This document shows, piece by piece, positions 1-7,462 of a stretch of DNA of 11,099 nt. Source of the DNA: Chitinophagales bacterium (lineage in GTDB: Bacteria > Bacteroidota > Bacteroidia > Chitinophagales > Chitinophagaceae); contig JAATGW010000404.1 of NCBI GenBank assembly GCA_015654495.1, positions 1 to 11,099 on the forward strand, read 5' to 3'. The notes below the pieces were generated by a model. The model did not search any database. It saw nothing but the letters and a program-made list of their open reading frames with translations, and was not told the origin of the DNA. Each line of letters starts with the position of its first letter. The stretch's first letter is position 1. The position numbers and the translations under genes are program-made.

Positions 1-49
1 AAAGTGGTAAAAATTATGGAACTGGCGTAGCTTACTGGCAGGGATTGCA

Positions 50-1165
50 ATGGTTATTGTAATAGCCACTATTTTTTATTCAAGGTACCTGTCCAATCAA
101 CTTGCTGAACAGGAACGTCAGAAAGTAGAAGCCTGGGCCGAGGCGCAGCAGTTTATCGCAAAAGCAAATGCAGAACAGGATATACTTTTTGCTACGTTAA
201 TCATGGCCGGACAGAACTCAGTTCCGGTAATTGAAACAAATGAATACGACAGTATTACTAATTATCATAATATCGATAGTTCAGGAGTACTAAACAATCC
301 GGGTAAACTGAAATCACTGATCAGGGAATATAATAAGAAGAACCCGCCAATTGTAACTTATCTGAGTGAAGATCGAAAACAGTTCAACCGGTATTATTAT
401 GGTGAATCGATCCTTCTAAAACAAATCAGGTATTATCCCATTGTTCAGCTGGTGATCGTAACACTTTTCATTATTGTAACCCTGCTTGCGCTCAGTACAC
501 AGTATCGCTCCTATCAGAATCAGTTATGGGCCGGTATGGCAAAGGAAACAGCGCACCAGTTGGGTACACCTTTATCGGCTTTGGAAGGCTGGGTGGAGAT
601 GATGAAAGAAAATCCTGCAGACATGCGGATGCTCAGTGAAATGGAAAAAGATATCGGAAGGCTTAAACTGGTATCCGACCGTTTCAGTAAAATCGGCAGT
701 ACACCGCATCTCGAGGAACACGATCTGATGAAGGTGATTCCCGGCGTGGTTGATTATGTAAAAAAAAGGGCACCGGAAAAAGTGCAATTCCAGATTCTTT
801 CGGGTAATCACACAACAATTCCTGTGAAGATTTCTGCGCCTTTATTTGAATGGGTTGTAGAAAATATTCTGAAAAATGCTCTCGATGCCATGGAAGGAAA
901 GGGAAGGATAACTGTACAGATCCAGCCAACGGAGAAGCAGGTGAATATTGATATTACTGACACCGGAAAAGGAATTTCCGCAGCTAATATTGCAAAGGTT
1001 TTTAATCCTGGATTTACTACAAAGAAAAGAGGCTGGGGACTTGGTCTCACTCTTTCCAAAAGGATAATCAATCAATATCACAAAGGGGAACTATTTGTAA
1101 AACATTCGGAGTCCGGGAAGGGTACAACCTTCCGGATTGTATTGAAGTCGCCGGCATCAGTGTAG
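50..1165 (+). CDS. Orphan membrane sensor histidine kinase (5' end incomplete or frameshifted)
   Basis: This is an inner-membrane histidine kinase that autophosphorylates on a histidine and passes the phosphate to a response regulator; no regulator gene is visible nearby. In the 371 residues read from the ATG at 50, the N-terminus is the tail of a membrane helix (about 1-14), followed by an extracytoplasmic sensor region (about 15-128) and a second membrane helix (about 131-148). The H-box AKETAHQLGTPLSAL has its phospho-acceptor at His169. The ATPase domain shows the N-box NILKNALDAM (272-281), the G1 box DTGKGI (304-309) and the G2 box GWGLGL (328-333). The kinase core is intact. The start is doubtful: the frame stays open upstream to a TAA at 8-10 and codes for KLWNWRSLLAGIA, which would complete the first membrane helix, but no ATG, GTG or TTG lies in that stretch. 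The real start is probably outside the window in another frame, or there is a frameshift in the A-run at 9-13. The ligand is unknown. Confidence 0.88.
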   Translation: MVIVIATIFYSRYLSNQLAEQERQKVEAWAEAQQFIAKANAEQDILFATLIMAGQNSVPVIETNEYDSITNYHNIDSSGVLNNPGKLKSLIREYNKKNPPIVTYLSEDRKQFNRYYYGESILLKQIRYYPIVQLVIVTLFIIVTLLALSTQYRSYQNQLWAGMAKETAHQLGTPLSALEGWVEMMKENPADMRMLSEMEKDIGRLKLVSDRFSKIGSTPHLEEHDLMKVIPGVVDYVKKRAPEKVQFQILSGNHTTIPVKISAPLFEWVVENILKNALDAMEGKGRITVQIQPTEKQVNIDITDTGKGISAANIAKVFNPGFTTKKRGWGLGLTLSKRIINQYHKGELFVKHSESGKGTTFRIVLKSPASV

Positions 1166-1216
1166 TTAACCAGCTAATCTTTTTTCGGGTTAAATCCTTC
1201 CGGCATAAAGAACAAT

Positions 1217-1372
1217 ATGGCTCAATTTACCTCAACTTGAAGCTAATTATCAATACAATTTGAGCCGGAATGCAGGCTATTTGAGCTTAAAACCAGATAA
1301 AGCTCAAAGTAGACAATTTTAGAGCGCAGATTCGACTATATTTGAGCTTTAAATCCCTTTAATTTGAGCCAT
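1217..1372 (+). promoter_or_regulatory. Phased TTTGAGC operator array upstream of the Fic gene
   Basis: Exact TTTGAGC occurs at 1259, 1280, 1341 and 1363 and, reversed as GCTCAAA, at 1302. Near matches lie at 1220 (GCTCAAT, reversed), 1237 (TTGAAGC) and 1319 (TTAGAGC). Consecutive starts are 17, 22, 21, 22, 17, 22 and 22 bases apart. The pattern is a module (reversed site, degenerate site, two forward sites) present twice with a period of 82-83 bases. The outer edges form a 9-base inverted repeat, ATGGCTCAA at 1217-1225 and TTGAGCCAT at 1364-1372. The sites overlap the likely -7 element and reach to within five bases of the Fic start codon. Spacing near two helical turns would place most sites on one face of the DNA. 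The winged-helix domain of the downstream protein is the obvious candidate ligand, but that is inference. Confidence 0.75.
1337..1344 (+). promoter_or_regulatory. Bacteroidota -7 element TATATTTG for the Fic gene
   Basis: TATATTTG matches the Bacteroidota sigma-ABfr -7 consensus TAnnTTTG exactly. No clear -33 TTTG is seen at the usual distance; the AT-rich stretch at 1314-1320 is the best position for it. Transcription would begin near 1350 and give a leader of about 27 bases. The element shares its TTTG with the operator site at 1341, so a protein bound there would block the polymerase. Confidence 0.5.
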
Positions 1373-1376
1373 AAAC

Positions 1377-2414
1377 ATGAAGACCAATATTAGAGATGAG
1401 ATTCTGGAATATCTAAATGAAAATCAGTCTCGTTCTTCAAAAGAGATACATGAGGGTATTAAAACCACAAAAGCCTATGCAACCATAAAGAGGGTGCTGG
1501 CTGAGTTGGTGAATGACAATTACATAGTCACCACCGGGCGCGGAAAAGGGACAAAGTATAAAATCGGATCGGCATACGAGCTGTTATATCCTGTTGATGT
1601 TAACCATTATTTTGAAAAGGAGATTGATGAAAGAAGGATAAAAGATGGATTTAATTTTTCATTAATCACAACTTTACATGATCGGGACCTTTTCAGCTCA
1701 GAGGAAAAAGAGCAACTTACTCTTCTTCAAAACAAATTCACGCAAAATATCTCCCGCCTTGATGCAACGACCTATAATAAAGAAATGGAACGACTTGCAA
1801 TTGATCTGAGTTGGAAATCATCCCAGATAGAAGGCAATGCCTATTCATTGTTGGAAACTGAAAGATTATTGATAGAAAAGGAAACGGCCGAGGGAAAACC
1901 TAAGGATGATGCAACTATGCTATTGAACCATAAGGAAGCTATTGAATTTGTAATTCATAATCCTGATTATGTTGTTCCGTTGGGTGTTTCCCGTATAGAA
2001 GATATTCATAGCATCTTAATGAAAAATCTCGGGGTGAGTCGCAATATAAGGCAGAATAGGGTAGGCATTTCCGGTACCAACTACAGACCTCTTGACAATG
2101 AACATCAGATAAAAGAGGCACTGCAAAATTTGTGTGACCTTGTCAATTCAAAAGAAAGTGTTTTTGAAAAGGCTTTACTCGTATTAGCCCTGTTATCCTA
2201 TATCCAGGCATTTGTTGATGGAAATAAAAGAACGGCGCGGATTGTCAGCAATGCGGTGTTAATTGCTCATAATTACTGTCCGATTTCTTTCCGTACTGTC
2301 GATCCCATTGAGTATAAAAAAGCTATGCTTATATTTTATGAGCAGAATAATATAAGTGCGTTTAAAAAGATTTTTATCAATCAATTTGAGTTTGCTGTAA
2401 AAACTTACTTCTAG
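1377..2414 (+). CDS. Fic-domain protein with N-terminal winged helix and a Gln replacing the catalytic His
   Basis: Fic proteins usually transfer AMP, or a related group, from a nucleotide to a target protein. This 345-residue protein has three parts. Residues 1-65 form a winged-helix-like DNA-binding domain (ILEYLNENQSRSSKEIHEGI, then a wing around TTGRGKGTKYKI). Residues 145-155 contain SSQIEGN, which fits the inhibitory-helix pattern [S/T]xxxE[G/N] with Ser148 and Glu152. Residues 277-288 read QAFVDGNKRTAR and match the Fic motif HxFx[D/E]GNxRxxR except that Gln277 occupies the position of the catalytic His. Nucleotide- and phosphate-binding residues (Asp281, Gly282, Asn283, Arg285, Arg288) are kept. 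Loss of the His normally abolishes AMPylation, so a regulatory or nucleotide-sensing role is plausible. The ATG at 1377 is chosen because the operator array ends just before it and the winged helix begins at once. The gene stands alone and is AT-rich relative to the kinase upstream. The fold is well supported; the function is not. Confidence 0.9.
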   Translation: MKTNIRDEILEYLNENQSRSSKEIHEGIKTTKAYATIKRVLAELVNDNYIVTTGRGKGTKYKIGSAYELLYPVDVNHYFEKEIDERRIKDGFNFSLITTLHDRDLFSSEEKEQLTLLQNKFTQNISRLDATTYNKEMERLAIDLSWKSSQIEGNAYSLLETERLLIEKETAEGKPKDDATMLLNHKEAIEFVIHNPDYVVPLGVSRIEDIHSILMKNLGVSRNIRQNRVGISGTNYRPLDNEHQIKEALQNLCDLVNSKESVFEKALLVLALLSYIQAFVDGNKRTARIVSNAVLIAHNYCPISFRTVDPIEYKKAMLIFYEQNNISAFKKIFINQFEFAVKTYF

Positions 2415-2446
2415 CTATTTTTTAAAACCGCCAATCATTGATTATA

Positions 2447-2466
2447 CTTTGTTACAAAGGTTTTTT
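2447..2466 (+). terminator. Weak intrinsic terminator after the Fic gene
   Basis: The inverted repeat CTTTG-TTA-CAAAG (2447-2459) is followed by G and six T residues (2461-2466). The stem has only five base pairs with a 3-nt loop, so the hairpin is weak, but its placement 33 bases after the Fic stop and the T-run fit a terminator. It lies between convergent genes. Confidence 0.4.
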
Positions 2467-2543
2467 AAAACGCATTAATTTGATAAATGGGTATATTGAT
2501 AAATCCAAATCTGCTGTTTTTTCTTTAGATTCTAATGACAGGA

Positions 2544-3728
2544 TCAGGATAAATAATGCCACAACATACTCAGGAGACCACCTAATCCGATAACAACCAT
2601 CCCCGCATATTTTGATCTGAATCTGATCAACAGGAACAAGCTCAGCAGCATAATAATTAAGGCGGGCAGGGTAACAATAGTGGATGCCATCAACTTAATT
2701 GCTGTAACAGCGATTAACCCGACAACACCTGCGGTTATGCCATCCAGAAAGTTATGGAGGGCAGTATTGGCAACCAGTTTCTCCATAACAGAATGTCCGA
2801 TCAATGTAAAACAAAAAGCAGGCAGGAATATAGCTATCGTGATCAATATGGCCCCTGGCCAGCCTCCCCCGAAATATCCTACAAACGAAGAGAATATGAT
2901 AAGGGGTGCCGGTAATATTCCAGATAAGGCGATCCCATCAAGGAACTGTTCGTTGGTCATCCACTTATTTTTTATCACTGCATCTTCCTGAATAAAAGGA
3001 ATAGCTGTATAAGCGCCGCCAAAAGTGAGTAACCCGCCCTTAAGACCGGTTGCAAAAACCTGTGTTAAATTCCGACCCTTATTTACAGTTTGAATGGTCC
3101 GCGTGGAAGTTTCATTTCTGATTTCAAATCGATTGGCATAAACAGCTGCAACGCCAATAGTTGCCAAAATAATTGCAAGAGCCAAAACCAATATCTTGTT
3201 TTCCTTCTGCCAGCAGGTATAGGTGGCACCTGCGATTAATAAGACAATTATAAAATGAACACCCGCCAAAAAAACTACTCCACAAGCAATGGCTATACAC
3301 CATAATCTATAATTGATGACAATATGTTTGCCGATCCTGTACACTGCAAAAACAATCATCGCAATTACAGCGGATTGAATGCCTGCGAAAACCACTTTTA
3401 CTAAGAGGCTTTTTATACCGAACTTAACATATATCCAGGTAAGTAATAGCATGAGCAAAAATCCCGGCAACATAAAAGCAAGTCCCGCAAGAAATCCACC
3501 AAGCCGTCCTCCTGCTTTCATACCAAAATAAACACAAAGTTCGTGGGCTTCAGGGCCTGGCAATACCTGGTACAGAGCAAGTGCGCGGTTAAACTGTTCT
3601 TTCGTTACCCATTTCTCATCTTCAACTAATTCTTTTTTAATCATCGCGATTTGCGCCACAGGGCCACCAAATGCCAGGAGACCGAATTTCAGAAAACGGA
3701 AAAATATTTGTGCAGGGGTTTGTTTCAT
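2544..3728 (-). CDS. chrA: Chromate transporter, ChrA/CHR family, two-domain form
   Basis: ChrA-type proteins are inner-membrane transporters of the CHR superfamily; characterised members export chromate driven by the proton motive force. The 394 residues match the long form of the family, with two homologous halves. The first half starts with FGLLAFGGPVAQIAMI (about 15-30) and carries the diagnostic PGPEA (57-61) within YQVLPGPEAHELCVYFG. The second half starts with GLKGGLLTFGGAYTAIPFI (about 228-246), with LPAPL at 272-276 in the place of PGPEA. Many hydrophobic helices follow each motif, and a polar linker (about 199-222) separates the halves. The start at 3728 gives the usual short N-terminus before the first FGG motif. 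No chromate-resistance partner such as chrB is present. Family membership is clear, but many environmental CHR proteins have untested substrates, so chromate itself is an inference. Confidence 0.9.
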   Translation of the reverse strand: MKQTPAQIFFRFLKFGLLAFGGPVAQIAMIKKELVEDEKWVTKEQFNRALALYQVLPGPEAHELCVYFGMKAGGRLGGFLAGLAFMLPGFLLMLLLTWIYVKFGIKSLLVKVVFAGIQSAVIAMIVFAVYRIGKHIVINYRLWCIAIACGVVFLAGVHFIIVLLIAGATYTCWQKENKILVLALAIILATIGVAAVYANRFEIRNETSTRTIQTVNKGRNLTQVFATGLKGGLLTFGGAYTAIPFIQEDAVIKNKWMTNEQFLDGIALSGILPAPLIIFSSFVGYFGGGWPGAILITIAIFLPAFCFTLIGHSVMEKLVANTALHNFLDGITAGVVGLIAVTAIKLMASTIVTLPALIIMLLSLFLLIRFRSKYAGMVVIGLGGLLSMLWHYLS

Positions 3729-4083
3729 CCGGTTAATCTCGGTTAAGACCCCGAGGAGAAATAGAACGGAATTGACTTTTTGTATAAAACTTACTTTTTA
3801 ACCGTTGCAAAACGCGGCATTGGAACTTCAATTATTGCGGGAAAGGAGAATTCCATGAAAATAGTTGGCTTCATTCACAAAGATGGGTAGCGAAAATGCA
3901 TTTAAAAATGGCAGACCCGGATATGTGATTTATGGACTATACCAAAACAAGATTAAGTCGGAAAAAACCTGACTAAAATTAATGGTGGAGCAGAAATATC
4001 GATGAGTACGCTTAATTTCACTCCTTTCAATTTCCTTTTAAAATTTCAGGAAGCTAGCTGAAATAATAATTCGGGATTAAAAA
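3729..4083. other. Non-coding gap upstream of chrA and downstream of the permease
   Basis: These 355 bases lie between the chrA start and the permease stop, both on the minus strand, so the stretch probably holds the chrA promoter and the permease 3' end. No credible gene was found: the longest attractive reading is an 11-codon stretch beginning ATGAAAATA near 3855. On the minus strand TAAGTTTT, from plus-strand bases around 3787-3795, is one base off TAnnTTTG and is the only weak promoter candidate. No stable hairpin with a T-run was recognised. Confidence 0.5.
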
Positions 4084-6471
4084 TTACTCCGTTCGAAGGC
4101 TGTTCACCGGATTAGCAAGTGCAGCTTTTATTGCATGGAAGCTAACGGTAGCCATCGCTATCAACAAAACTGTTAGTCCGGATATCAAAAATATCCAGCC
4201 ATTGATCGTGATATGAAAAGCAAAATCCTGAAGCCATTGATGCAAAAAGATCCAGGCAAGCGGGATGGCTATAATGATGGATACAATAACCGGCCTGATA
4301 AAATTCATTCCCATGCTGGTGACAATACCTGAAACATCTGCTCCCAGCACTTTCCGGATTCCAATTTCCTTTTTTCGTTGGGAAGCTGAAAATGCAGCGA
4401 GACCGAACAATCCCAGGCATGCAATAAAAACGGTGATCATTGTAAAAACAGCAAATATTTTGGCCAGGTTATTTTCCGCTCTGTATTGCGCATCAAAGGC
4501 ATCATCTACAAAACGATATTCGAATGGCGTCTGTTTATCCATACGGTTATAAATATTGCCGATGGATTCAAGAAGGGTAGGAATATTTATATGAGGATTT
4601 GTTTTTACAAAAAGACAATCCCCGTTATCGGCGTACCAAAGCGGATTCGTATCATGCAATACTACTAAACACAGCGGATCTATCTTGTAATGCAGGGAAC
4701 TGAAATTGAAATCCTTCAGCACCCCCGCGACCTTCATTGTGTCGCTCCCCAGGATGATCTGCTGGCCAATTGGATTTTCAGGCAGTCCTAGTTTGCGGGA
4801 CATGGATTCATTTACAACAATTTGTTTAGCTCCTGTAGTTTGATTTTCGTCAGCTGGAAGTATTTTCCATTGCATGCCAAACATTTTAAAAAAACGCTGG
4901 TCAACATACATCTGGGACACAAGAAAAGTTTCATTGGAATTTCCGAATCTGGCAGATGTCATATCAATACCACCATACAAAGGAGCAGCTGCCATCGATA
5001 CCATTTCGACGCCCTTTGTATTTTCTACAGATCTCTTAAATGCGAGATAATGTTCACTGATATTTTTCTGATAAGGAATCATTACGATATGCTCGCGATT
5101 CATACCCGTATCCATATGCCTGAGAAAATCCAGCTGGCGGTAGATAATGATGCTTGAAATAATCAGCGCAACGGCGATAGTGAACTGCAGTACGGTGAAA
5201 AACTTCCGCACAAACGCACCGCCTTTCTGTGTGCTGAGTCTGCCGTATAAAACTGAAACCGGATTGAAGGCCGACAATACCAGTGAAGGATAGCTGCCGG
5301 AAATAAAAACTGTAATAATAAAAAGACCGGCAAATATGCCCAGCGCATAGGGGCTTCGAACAAAACTGTCATCCACATTTAGCTGGAGCAGGTTATAAAA
5401 AGCAGGACGTAAGGAAACGAAGAGAAATGTTGCCAGTAAAAATGCGATTACAGCATACAAACCTGATTCAATATAAAACTGCTTCACAATTTTGCTGCGA
5501 TCGGCGCCCAGCACCTTTCTTACACCCACTTCCTTTGAACGAATTGTAGCACGTGCAGTGGCCAGGCTCATATAATTGATCAATGCCAGGAACAGGATCA
5601 ATGCAGCGACCCAGGAAAAAATCTTACTATACTTTATACCGGCAGTGTTGCTGTAATTTTTATGCCGGTCGACAAAGGCATTCAGAGAAAAATTGAATTT
5701 ATTGAATTTGCCTACATCGTTCCCTGCCAGTCTTTGTAAAATAGTGGAAGTCGACAAAACTTTATTGGCATTTCTCAACAGGAGGAATGTTCTGAACGGA
5801 CCTGCATCAACTTTTCCGGCAGAGACACTCTGATTCTCCTCGCCCATAGCCCTGATACTGGACAAGGAAGCAATAAAATCATAATTCAAACTGGAATTGG
5901 AAGGTGGATTCACAACAACCCCGGTCACTTCAAAATTATATTTTCCATCGTATTTTAATAAGTTTCCTATAGGATTTGCACTGCCGAAATATTTTGCAGC
6001 CATTTTCTCTGAGATCACAATAGTGAAAGGCCTGATTAAGACTTCGGCCTTGTTGCCATGAATCAGGTGAAATGAAAAGAAGTCGAAGAAGTTGGAATCT
6101 GCAAGAGCAAAATTTCTCTCAGTAAATTTCTTTTCCGGAGCGGCGATATTTTCAATAACCTTTCGTTCATTTACATCTTTAATGCGCAGGTAATTCTCGA
6201 CTTCCGGATCGGCCGCTTTGAGCATTGGCCCGGTTTCATAACTCATCCTGTCGACAGTTATTTCCTTCTCACCGTTTTTGATTGTAAGTAAAGGATAAAA
6301 TATTCTGCGGGCATTATTGTGAAATTGATCAAAGCTCATTTCATGTGCCACGTACAGCATAATGAGCATGCAGATGCCCAAACCAACAGACAGCCCGCCT
6401 ATATTGATAAAACTATAGAGTTTGTTTTTTGTCAGGTTGCGCCAGGTGATAAGGAAATAGTTTCTGTACAT
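4084..6471 (-). CDS. ABC transporter permease, MacB/FtsX type with two permease modules
   Basis: This 795-residue inner-membrane protein has the layout typical of large Bacteroidota MacB/FtsX permeases. A first membrane helix (about 20-41) follows the hallmark start YFLITWRNLTKNKLYSFINI. A periplasmic MacB-like domain (about 42-280) leads to three helices (about 284-304, 335-356, 376-392). A fifth helix (about 424-443) opens the second module, with another periplasmic domain (about 445-665) and three more helices (about 672-692, 725-745, 757-778). The signature at the first cytoplasmic loop of each FtsX domain appears twice: SKEVGVRKVLGADRSKIV (312-329) and RKKEIGIRKVLGADVSGIV (699-717). Such proteins work by mechanotransmission with a separate ATPase, often in export of peptides, lipoproteins or drugs. 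No ATPase gene is in the window, so the partner must be encoded elsewhere. The substrate cannot be inferred. The reading frame is complete. Confidence 0.93.
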   Translation of the reverse strand: MYRNYFLITWRNLTKNKLYSFINIGGLSVGLGICMLIMLYVAHEMSFDQFHNNARRIFYPLLTIKNGEKEITVDRMSYETGPMLKAADPEVENYLRIKDVNERKVIENIAAPEKKFTERNFALADSNFFDFFSFHLIHGNKAEVLIRPFTIVISEKMAAKYFGSANPIGNLLKYDGKYNFEVTGVVVNPPSNSSLNYDFIASLSSIRAMGEENQSVSAGKVDAGPFRTFLLLRNANKVLSTSTILQRLAGNDVGKFNKFNFSLNAFVDRHKNYSNTAGIKYSKIFSWVAALILFLALINYMSLATARATIRSKEVGVRKVLGADRSKIVKQFYIESGLYAVIAFLLATFLFVSLRPAFYNLLQLNVDDSFVRSPYALGIFAGLFIITVFISGSYPSLVLSAFNPVSVLYGRLSTQKGGAFVRKFFTVLQFTIAVALIISSIIIYRQLDFLRHMDTGMNREHIVMIPYQKNISEHYLAFKRSVENTKGVEMVSMAAAPLYGGIDMTSARFGNSNETFLVSQMYVDQRFFKMFGMQWKILPADENQTTGAKQIVVNESMSRKLGLPENPIGQQIILGSDTMKVAGVLKDFNFSSLHYKIDPLCLVVLHDTNPLWYADNGDCLFVKTNPHINIPTLLESIGNIYNRMDKQTPFEYRFVDDAFDAQYRAENNLAKIFAVFTMITVFIACLGLFGLAAFSASQRKKEIGIRKVLGADVSGIVTSMGMNFIRPVIVSIIIAIPLAWIFLHQWLQDFAFHITINGWIFLISGLTVLLIAMATVSFHAIKAALANPVNSLRTE

Positions 6472-6487
6472 GAGTGATGATTGATGT

Positions 6488-6497
6488 CTTCCGGAAG
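6488..6497. promoter_or_regulatory. Palindrome CTTCCGGAAG before the permease gene
   Basis: A perfect 10-base palindrome lies 17 bases upstream of the permease start codon. Its core TTCCGGAA occurs a second time at 7334-7341, in the leader of the MFS gene. It could be a regulator half-site pair or chance; no promoter element matching TAnnTTTG was found beside it. Confidence 0.2.
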
Positions 6498-6687
6498 TAT
6501 AAACCGGCGAACCTTATTTCATCAGCCAAGAAAATGCCATTTTGCTTATCTCCTGTTTTTCAGTGATTTATATTGATGGGAGGCGGGTTGTTTGTCCGGT
6601 TTCAATACAGCGGGAGTTCGAAATTGATTGGTATAAAGTTAACCGGTACTTCTTCGGGAGAAGCGATGAAATTGCAATTGTACCTTT

Positions 6688-6695
6688 TAACTTTG
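6688..6695 (+). promoter_or_regulatory. Bacteroidota -7 element TAACTTTG for the VOC gene
   Basis: TAACTTTG is an exact match to TAnnTTTG. It puts transcription start near 6701, about 24 bases before the ATG at 6725. This supports the short form of the VOC protein and argues against the in-frame ATG at 6542. A -33 element is not clear; TTG at 6672-6674 is too close for the usual spacing. Confidence 0.5.
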
Positions 6696-6724
6696 ATTTC
6701 TCTCAATTTGAACTTCAAAAAGAT

Positions 6725-7234
6725 ATGAGCAATATCAACGACACTATCGCGGGACTTGAATTAGCACAAATTGGCTGGGTGGTTCCTGATATTCACGCCG
6801 CTGTAAAATTTCTTTCGGGTGCATTAGGCGTTGCAGGCTTTCCCAAACCGGAACATGTCCGTGCAGTGGACCTGAACATGAGCTATTATGGTGATGTAGT
6901 AGCAGGTGAATGGCTAACCACCCAGACGTATAACGGTGGTGTCTTTATCGAACTTGTACAACCTCTTTCCGGGCAAAGTATGTTTCATGACTATCTCGCA
7001 AAATATCCTGCAGGAGGTACACAACATATGGCGTTCCGTTTACCGGTCAGGGATTTTGATCGTGTCAGCAGCGATTTGCAGGAACAAGGTTATACGCTCA
7101 TCGGCCAGGTAGATCACCCGATAGCACGTATGGTTTACTTTGACACTTACCAGACGCTGGGAGTAGCAACCGAGATCATGGGCATCACAGCAGAGGGATG
7201 GAAGGCAATCGAACAAATGAAGAAAGGAAGTTGA
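6725..7234 (+). CDS. VOC-superfamily (glyoxalase/dioxygenase-like) metalloenzyme
   Basis: The 169-residue protein has two paired beta-alpha-beta-beta-beta modules as in glyoxalase I and methylmalonyl-CoA epimerase. The first module starts with LAQIGWVVPDIHAAVKFL and the second around GGTQHMAFRLPVRDFD. The four expected metal ligands can be placed: Gln15 (AQIGW), Glu76 (FIELVQP), His101 (TQHMAF) and Glu150 (ATEIMG), a complete Q/E/H/E set of the kind seen in metal-dependent VOC enzymes. Glyoxalase, epimerase, dioxygenase and thiol-transferase chemistries all use this fold, so the reaction is not predicted. The frame stays open to an ATG at 6542, but the extra 61 residues do not resemble a VOC domain, and the -7 element at 6688-6695 lies inside them, so the start at 6725 is chosen. 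The gene is divergent from the permease and followed by a hairpin. Confidence 0.85.
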   Translation: MSNINDTIAGLELAQIGWVVPDIHAAVKFLSGALGVAGFPKPEHVRAVDLNMSYYGDVVAGEWLTTQTYNGGVFIELVQPLSGQSMFHDYLAKYPAGGTQHMAFRLPVRDFDRVSSDLQEQGYTLIGQVDHPIARMVYFDTYQTLGVATEIMGITAEGWKAIEQMKKGS

Positions 7235-7258
7235 GTTTTATTCTTCGGAATAAAAAAC
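7235..7258 (+). terminator. Hairpin with cUUCGg loop after the VOC gene
   Basis: TTTTATTC (7236-7243), loop TTCG (7244-7247) and GAATAAAA (7248-7255) form a perfect 8-bp stem closed by the very stable C(UUCG)G tetraloop. It begins one base after the stop codon. The bases after the stem are A-rich rather than T-rich on the plus strand, so it may act as a 3'-end stabiliser or a weak terminator rather than a classical intrinsic one. Confidence 0.45.
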
Positions 7259-7462
7259 AATAATTGTGCATGGTGCAGGCAGGGCTAAGTACTGTTTGCC
7301 GGATGACTCACGGAATTAAGATTCTGCTTTCTTTTCCGGAAAGAGATACAGGAGATACTGCATCGTTTGCTGCAATTTTTTTTGATCTTCTGATCCTCGT
7401 AACTATCAGTTCCGTAGAGCCGGAATTTAATTTTCATGACGGGAATAAAGAATAGATGAGTA

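Noticed and set aside
1166..1193. TTAACC / GGTTAA inverted repeat behind the histidine kinase as a terminator
   Set aside because: The 6-bp stem would enclose a 16-base loop and the T-run lies inside the loop rather than after the stem.
1217..1372. TTTGAGC array considered as a CRISPR array or iteron-type origin
   Set aside because: Repeat units are only 7 bases with mixed orientation and no equal unique spacers or cas genes, so it is not CRISPR; no replication initiator gene is present, and the fit to a promoter and an adjacent DNA-binding protein is better.
2680..2991. 103-codon plus-strand frame inside chrA, and similar antisense frames within the permease
   Set aside because: They run antisense to strongly supported membrane proteins and show only the mirrored composition of those genes.
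6542..6724. 61-residue N-terminal extension of the VOC protein from an ATG at 6542
   Set aside because: The extension does not look like VOC sequence, a good -7 element (TAACTTTG, 6688-6695) lies inside it, and a domain-proper start exists at 6725.
7264..7455. 63-codon plus-strand reading frame between the VOC and MFS genes
   Set aside because: Its composition is unlike a real protein, no domain is recognisable, and it occupies what is most likely the MFS leader; a competing minus-strand frame over the same bases is equally unconvincing.
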